NCBI GenBank assembly: GCA_964549615.1
Contig: CAZJVP010000049.1
Location: 1-9,641 of the forward strand
From: CAYVLA01 sp964549615 [NCBI: uncultured Thermococci archaeon]
Lineage (GTDB): Archaea; CAYQAE01; CAYVLA01
DNA length: 9,641 nt
Direction of reading: 5' to 3'
Program-made: the position numbers and the translations under genes
Shown here: piece by piece, positions 6,607-9,641 of the stretch
Numbering within the stretch: the stretch's first letter is position 1
Layout of the letters: every line of letters starts with the position of its first letter
The notes under the pieces: generated by a model
What the model was told of the DNA's origin: nothing
The model's database searches: none
The model's input: the letters and a program-made list of their open reading frames with translations, nothing else

Positions 6607-6615
6607 TTTTTAAAC
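6607..6615 (+). promoter_or_regulatory. Candidate TATA box of the ABC exporter operon
   Basis: TTTTTAAAC is the best TATA-like sequence upstream of the operon and would place transcription start near 6637, beside a run of six T at 6640-6645. That leaves a leader of about 75 nt before the ATG at 6715, long for an archaeon. On the opposite strand the same bases read GTTTAAAAA, so direction is inferred only from the neighbouring gene. Confidence 0.45.
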
Positions 6616-6700
6616 GTGCGACCTTGAACGCCGAAAGGGTTTTTTCCGTTTGGATTCAGCTGGGATCTCATCACGGGGCTCGTGGGGCCAGAGAGAAACC

Positions 6701-6705
6701 GGAGG
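6701..6705 (+). promoter_or_regulatory. Ribosome-binding site that decides the ABC ATPase start
   Basis: GGAGG is followed at once by an ATG (6706) and then by a second in-frame ATG (6715). Only the second is at a usable distance (9 nt), so 6715 is the preferred start rather than 6706 or the GTG at 6682. Confidence 0.55.
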
Positions 6706-6714
6706 ATGGCGGCG

Positions 6715-7566
6715 ATGGGAGCTTCCATAATCGCGGACAACCTGGTTTTTGCATACGGCGATCTGGTGGCTGTCGATCACGTGAGCTTCCAGGTCCAAGA
6801 GGGCGAGATCCTTGGATTCCTGGGGCCCAACGGGGCTGGCAAGACCACCGTGGTCAAGCTCCTCACGGGTCAGCTGAAACCGAAGGAAGGCAGGGCCCTC
6901 GTGCTTGGCTACGATATGGCGCGGGAACCAAAGAAAGCTGCTGCCAAGATAGGCGTTTGCTTCGAGGAGAAGAACCTGTATCCGAGGATGACGGCTAGGG
7001 AGAACCTTGAGTTCTTCGCGAAGCTCTTCGGCGTCAAGATCGACGCCGAGGCCCTGTTGCGCAGGGTTGATCTGGCAGGCAAAGGAAACGAACGGGTCGA
7101 GAACTTCTCCAAGGGCATGAAGCAGCGCCTGATGATAGCTAGGTCCCTTTTGAACAGACCGGAGGTCCTATTCCTGGACGAACCCACCGACGGCCTTGAT
7201 CCGGTTTCGTCCGAGAACATTAGGCGGGTAATCCGGGAGGAACAGGAGAGGGGCGCGTCCGTCCTTCTGACGACCCACGATATGCTTGAGGCCGACAAGT
7301 TATCGGACAGGGTCGCCTTCATCAACGAAGGGAGAATCGTGGCGCTCGACACCCCCGAGAATCTTAAGCTCAAGTACGGCAAGCGATCCGTGAAGGTGAG
7401 ACCCAAGGGTCGGGCGGAAGGAGAGGAGGTCGAGATACCTTTGGATGACCCTGGGACGCCGGAGAGGATCAAGAAGATACTCCAGGAGGGTGAGTTCGAC
7501 ACGATCCACACGTCCGAGGCAACCCTAGAGGAGATTTTCATCAAGCTGACCGGCAGGAGGTTGTAG
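6715..7566 (+). CDS. ABC transporter ATP-binding protein (ABC-2 / NatA-like exporter)
   Basis: This 283-aa cytosolic ATPase powers the two membrane proteins encoded next to it. All nucleotide-binding motifs are present in order: Walker A GPNGAGKT (37-44), signature FSKGMKQR (131-138), Walker B VLFLDEP (151-157) with catalytic E156, D-loop GLD (160-162) and switch histidine H188 in LTTHDM. At the Q-loop position the sequence is CFEEKNLYP, with glutamate instead of glutamine. This is common in the ABC-2 exporter branch and does not imply inactivity. A C-terminal extension of about 65 residues ends in TLEEIFIKLTGR, the usual tail of NatA/CcmA-type ATPases. It is first in an operon, with 17 bp to the permease. 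Export rather than import is inferred from the family and from the absence of a binding-protein gene in view. Confidence 0.93.
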   Translation: MGASIIADNLVFAYGDLVAVDHVSFQVQEGEILGFLGPNGAGKTTVVKLLTGQLKPKEGRALVLGYDMAREPKKAAAKIGVCFEEKNLYPRMTARENLEFFAKLFGVKIDAEALLRRVDLAGKGNERVENFSKGMKQRLMIARSLLNRPEVLFLDEPTDGLDPVSSENIRRVIREEQERGASVLLTTHDMLEADKLSDRVAFINEGRIVALDTPENLKLKYGKRSVKVRPKGRAEGEEVEIPLDDPGTPERIKKILQEGEFDTIHTSEATLEEIFIKLTGRRL

Positions 7567-7583
7567 CGCTGAATCTAGGTCCG

Positions 7584-8630
7584 GTGGCGACGCTGATCAG
7601 GAAGGATGCGGGGGAGATATTCAGGAACAGGTTGAGCCTTGTCGTCACGGTTCTGATAGTCATCATCCTACCCCTATGGTTCAGCCTCATGCCCTCCCAG
7701 GTTGAGGAAACGTTGTTGCTCGGGGTCTACGCCCCCGGTTTGGAGCGGATCTTCGACAGGATGAATGCGACGGACGAGGCCCTTCAGGTCTCGCTCTACA
7801 ACGATACGAATGCCCTGAAGGTGGACGTGGAGAACGGAGACATCATGGCCGGCGTCGTCCTGCCAGCCGATTTCGTCCAGACACTAATCAGGGGAGAAAA
7901 ACCCCAGGTCGACCTATATTTCCCGTCCGTGGTGCCCGAGGAGTCGAGGGGACCGATAAAGGCGCTGCTCGAGGAACTGTCCTTCATCATCACCGGGCAG
8001 ATCCTGCCGGTCCTTCTCGATGTGCGGGTGGTCGGAGAGGACTACGCGGGGAGACAGCTCCCATTCCGGGATCAGGCAAAGCCCCTCTGGATAACCCTCG
8101 TGCTGCTCGTCGAAATAGTTGCCATGGCTTACTTGATCATCGAGGAGAAGCAGACCGGGGCGATATTCGCCCTCCTCGTTACGCCCGCCACTACTGGCCA
8201 GATCTTCGCGGCCAAGCTGATGGTGGGGACGGCCCTGGCGTCCGTGGAGACCCTGCTCGTCATCACGCTAATGGGGTCGATTGCGAAAGGAACGGTTGCA
8301 TTGCTGATCAACGTGCTTCTCGGTGCCTTGCTGGCAACGGGGTTTGCCTTCCTGGTAGCGACGCCGGCTAGGGACCTGAAGTCCTCTTTCTCGTGGCTCA
8401 TGATCCCTTACGTCGTGCTGATGGTGCCGCCCATGACTGTGATCTATCCTCAGGCGGCGTCCTGGGTTGTCAAGTTGCTGCCCTCCTACTACCTGGCGGA
8501 CAGCTTCGACAAGGTTCTGAACCGGGGGATGGGCTTGGCAGGGGTATGGGCGAATCTCGTCATCCTCGCGATCTTTGATGTCGCCATAGTGGGCGCGGGC
8601 GTTCACGTCCTCAGGAGGAAGTTCGAATGA
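7584..8630 (+). CDS. ABC-2 type permease, first subunit
   Basis: This 348-aa membrane protein has the ABC-2 exporter architecture. A basic cytoplasmic N-terminus (LIRKDAGEIFRNR) leads into the first membrane helix (about 17-36). A large domain (about 37-165) follows and should lie outside the cell. Then come about five helices (roughly 167-187, 208-232, 238-259, 270-289 and 318-343). IIEEKQTGAIFALLVTP (185-201) is the conserved coupling segment after the second helix, which in this family contacts the ATPase. The start is a GTG. A weak AGGT lies just upstream, while a better GGAGGTT (7556-7562) is about 21 nt away, so the exact start is less certain than the gene. Its SYYLADSFDKVLNRG segment matches the corresponding part of the next protein, so the two subunits are probably paralogues forming a heterodimeric pore. 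The substrate is unknown. Confidence 0.88.
   Translation: MATLIRKDAGEIFRNRLSLVVTVLIVIILPLWFSLMPSQVEETLLLGVYAPGLERIFDRMNATDEALQVSLYNDTNALKVDVENGDIMAGVVLPADFVQTLIRGEKPQVDLYFPSVVPEESRGPIKALLEELSFIITGQILPVLLDVRVVGEDYAGRQLPFRDQAKPLWITLVLLVEIVAMAYLIIEEKQTGAIFALLVTPATTGQIFAAKLMVGTALASVETLLVITLMGSIAKGTVALLINVLLGALLATGFAFLVATPARDLKSSFSWLMIPYVVLMVPPMTVIYPQAASWVVKLLPSYYLADSFDKVLNRGMGLAGVWANLVILAIFDVAIVGAGVHVLRRKFE
8612..8617 (+). promoter_or_regulatory. Ribosome-binding site for translationally coupled second permease
   Basis: AGGAGG lies inside the end of the first permease gene, 9 nt before the ATG at 8627. That ATG shares bases with the upstream TGA (ATGA), so the two subunits are probably made in coupled, near-equal amounts. 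Confidence 0.6.
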
Positions 8631-9641
8631 GACTCCGCATCATCGGCTCGATCATGGCGAAGGACGTCCGTCAGGGGCTGAGGAGCTCCATCTTCATCTT
8701 CGTCTTGGTGTCGCCCTTCATTTACACCTTCGTCATCGGGATGATCTTCGGTGGGTTCGGCCAACATGAGCCGAGCTTGGGAATCGTGGATACGGGGGAC
8801 TCCGAGCTCGTGGCGATGATCAGGAACTCCAAGGGGTTGGCGACGCGGATCTATTCCTCAGAATCGAGTCTGATCTCCGGACTGGAGAACAACGCCGTGG
8901 ACGCGGGAATCGTCTTGGGCGCGGATTTCGACGAAGCCCTGCTTCAGGGCAGGTTGCCTCAGATGGCTCTCAGATTCTCGGGGAGGAGCTATGCCTCCAA
9001 CCGCCTGATCATCCAGAACACCTTGACGAGGTTGGTGCGGGAGATGGCCGGTCAGGAGGCCCCCGTCGCGTTCAACGTCACGGTTCTGGGCAGCGAGAAG
9101 GCTCTGCCGATGCGGGAGCGGGTGATTCCATTCATCTTCCTTGCGGTGATCATGGTCAGCGGATTCTTCCTGACGTCGCTTGGAATCGTCGAGGAACGGG
9201 AGGAAAGGACCATATCGGCCATCTCGGTAACGCCAGTGGCGATTTCGGAGTTCATAGGCTCGAAGGCAATGCTGGGATATCTGATGGCGTTGGCCGCAAC
9301 GATGCTTACCTTCGTGATGAACGGGGTGACCTCCCCTAGGTACCTATCGCTTCTCATGCCCTTCCTGTTCCTTGGGGGGGCGTTTGCGGTGTCGATCGGG
9401 ATCATCTTCGGCGTTCTGCTTGACAACTCGACCGAGCTCATGGGGATGGCGAAAGGGATCAACTTCCTTCTTTTCGCACCCGCTTTGGTCATCCTGTTCC
9501 CAGGCATTCCCCAGTGGGTAGCCAAGTTCTTCCCGACGTACTACATAATCTACCCGATAATGCAGATCAGCATGATGGGGGCCGGATGGGCAGAGGTCTG
9601 GACGCACTTCGTGGTCCTGTTGGCGATCGTCGCCGCTGTCG
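8627..9641 (+). CDS. ABC-2 type permease, second subunit (partial at right edge)
   Basis: The reading frame is open for 338 codons and runs off the right end. It has the same plan as the first permease: a cytoplasmic start (MAKDVRQGLRSS), first helix about 22-42, an external domain about 43-163, then helices near 165-187, 213-231, 240-264, 278-296 and 323 onwards. The coupling segment IVEEREERTISAISVTP (187-203) aligns with IIEEKQTGAIFALLVTP of its neighbour. FFPTYYIIYPIMQISMMG near 301-318 aligns with the LLPSYYLADSFDKVLNRG region. Only a short C-terminal part is likely missing. The ATGA overlap and the AGGAGG site show that it belongs to the same operon. It most likely pairs with the first permease and the ATPase as a Nat-type or drug/lipid-type exporter. 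No cargo gene is visible. Confidence 0.87.
   Translation, partial: MRLRIIGSIMAKDVRQGLRSSIFIFVLVSPFIYTFVIGMIFGGFGQHEPSLGIVDTGDSELVAMIRNSKGLATRIYSSESSLISGLENNAVDAGIVLGADFDEALLQGRLPQMALRFSGRSYASNRLIIQNTLTRLVREMAGQEAPVAFNVTVLGSEKALPMRERVIPFIFLAVIMVSGFFLTSLGIVEEREERTISAISVTPVAISEFIGSKAMLGYLMALAATMLTFVMNGVTSPRYLSLLMPFLFLGGAFAVSIGIIFGVLLDNSTELMGMAKGINFLLFAPALVILFPGIPQWVAKFFPTYYIIYPIMQISMMGAGWAEVWTHFVVLLAIVAAV

Noticed and set aside
6655-6675. Possible C/D-box small RNA on the - strand (GTGATGA followed by CTGA)
   Set aside because: The spacing between the two boxes is only 8 nt and no internal C'/D' pair is present, so the match is probably chance.

Overview
The window looks like a stretch of GC-rich archaeal chromosome. 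Four features support this. Genes are preceded by AT-rich TATA-like boxes at archaeal distances, one of them about 28 nt upstream of an ATG as in a leaderless transcript. Several starts have GGAGG/GGTG ribosome-binding sites. Arginine is written largely with AGG. The gene set includes an archaeal-type ATP-NAD kinase, a TrpB2-type tryptophan synthase beta chain and a stand-alone 83-aa EF-Tu-domain-2-like protein. I cannot fix the lineage from the sequence alone. A TACK group such as Bathyarchaeia, or a euryarchaeote, are both possible. I see no insertion sequence, CRISPR array, rRNA or convincing tRNA, so this looks like ordinary core and accessory chromosome rather than a mobile island.

Left part (1-2920). 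The C-terminal end of a hisG-like gene (ATP phosphoribosyltransferase, PII-like regulatory domain) enters from the left edge on the + strand. It overlaps by 11 bp, tail to tail, with an ATP-NAD kinase gene on the - strand. Upstream of the kinase on the - strand, after a 209-bp gap, lies a complete trpB2. The hisG fragment has unexpected sequence at both ends of its recognisable domain, so a frameshift or degradation is possible.

Middle (2921-6392). A divergent promoter region of about 190 bp separates trpB2 from a 675-aa cytosolic glycoside hydrolase of the melibiase/GH36-like type on the + strand. It is followed after 34 bp by a membrane-anchored cyclophilin that carries an N-terminal CxxC...HxxxxH zinc-finger motif. 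A 240-bp convergent gap follows, containing a possible 55-aa ORF and a perfect 9-bp inverted repeat. The EF-Tu-domain-2-like small protein is on the - strand, with its own TATA box.

Right part (6393-9641). After a gap of about 320 bp that carries promoters for both flanking genes, three + strand genes form a tight operon. They encode an ABC ATPase (17-bp gap), a first ABC-2 permease, and a second ABC-2 permease whose ATG overlaps the previous stop (ATGA) and which runs off the right edge. The two permeases are recognisably related to each other, which suggests one ATPase serving a heterodimeric exporter of the NatA/NatB or drug-export type. The substrate cannot be read from the sequence.

No clearly undescribed multi-gene system is evident. 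The observations most worth a second look are the zinc-finger/membrane/cyclophilin fusion, the divergent GH36-like enzyme, the hairpin and small ORF between convergent genes, and the possibly broken hisG end.
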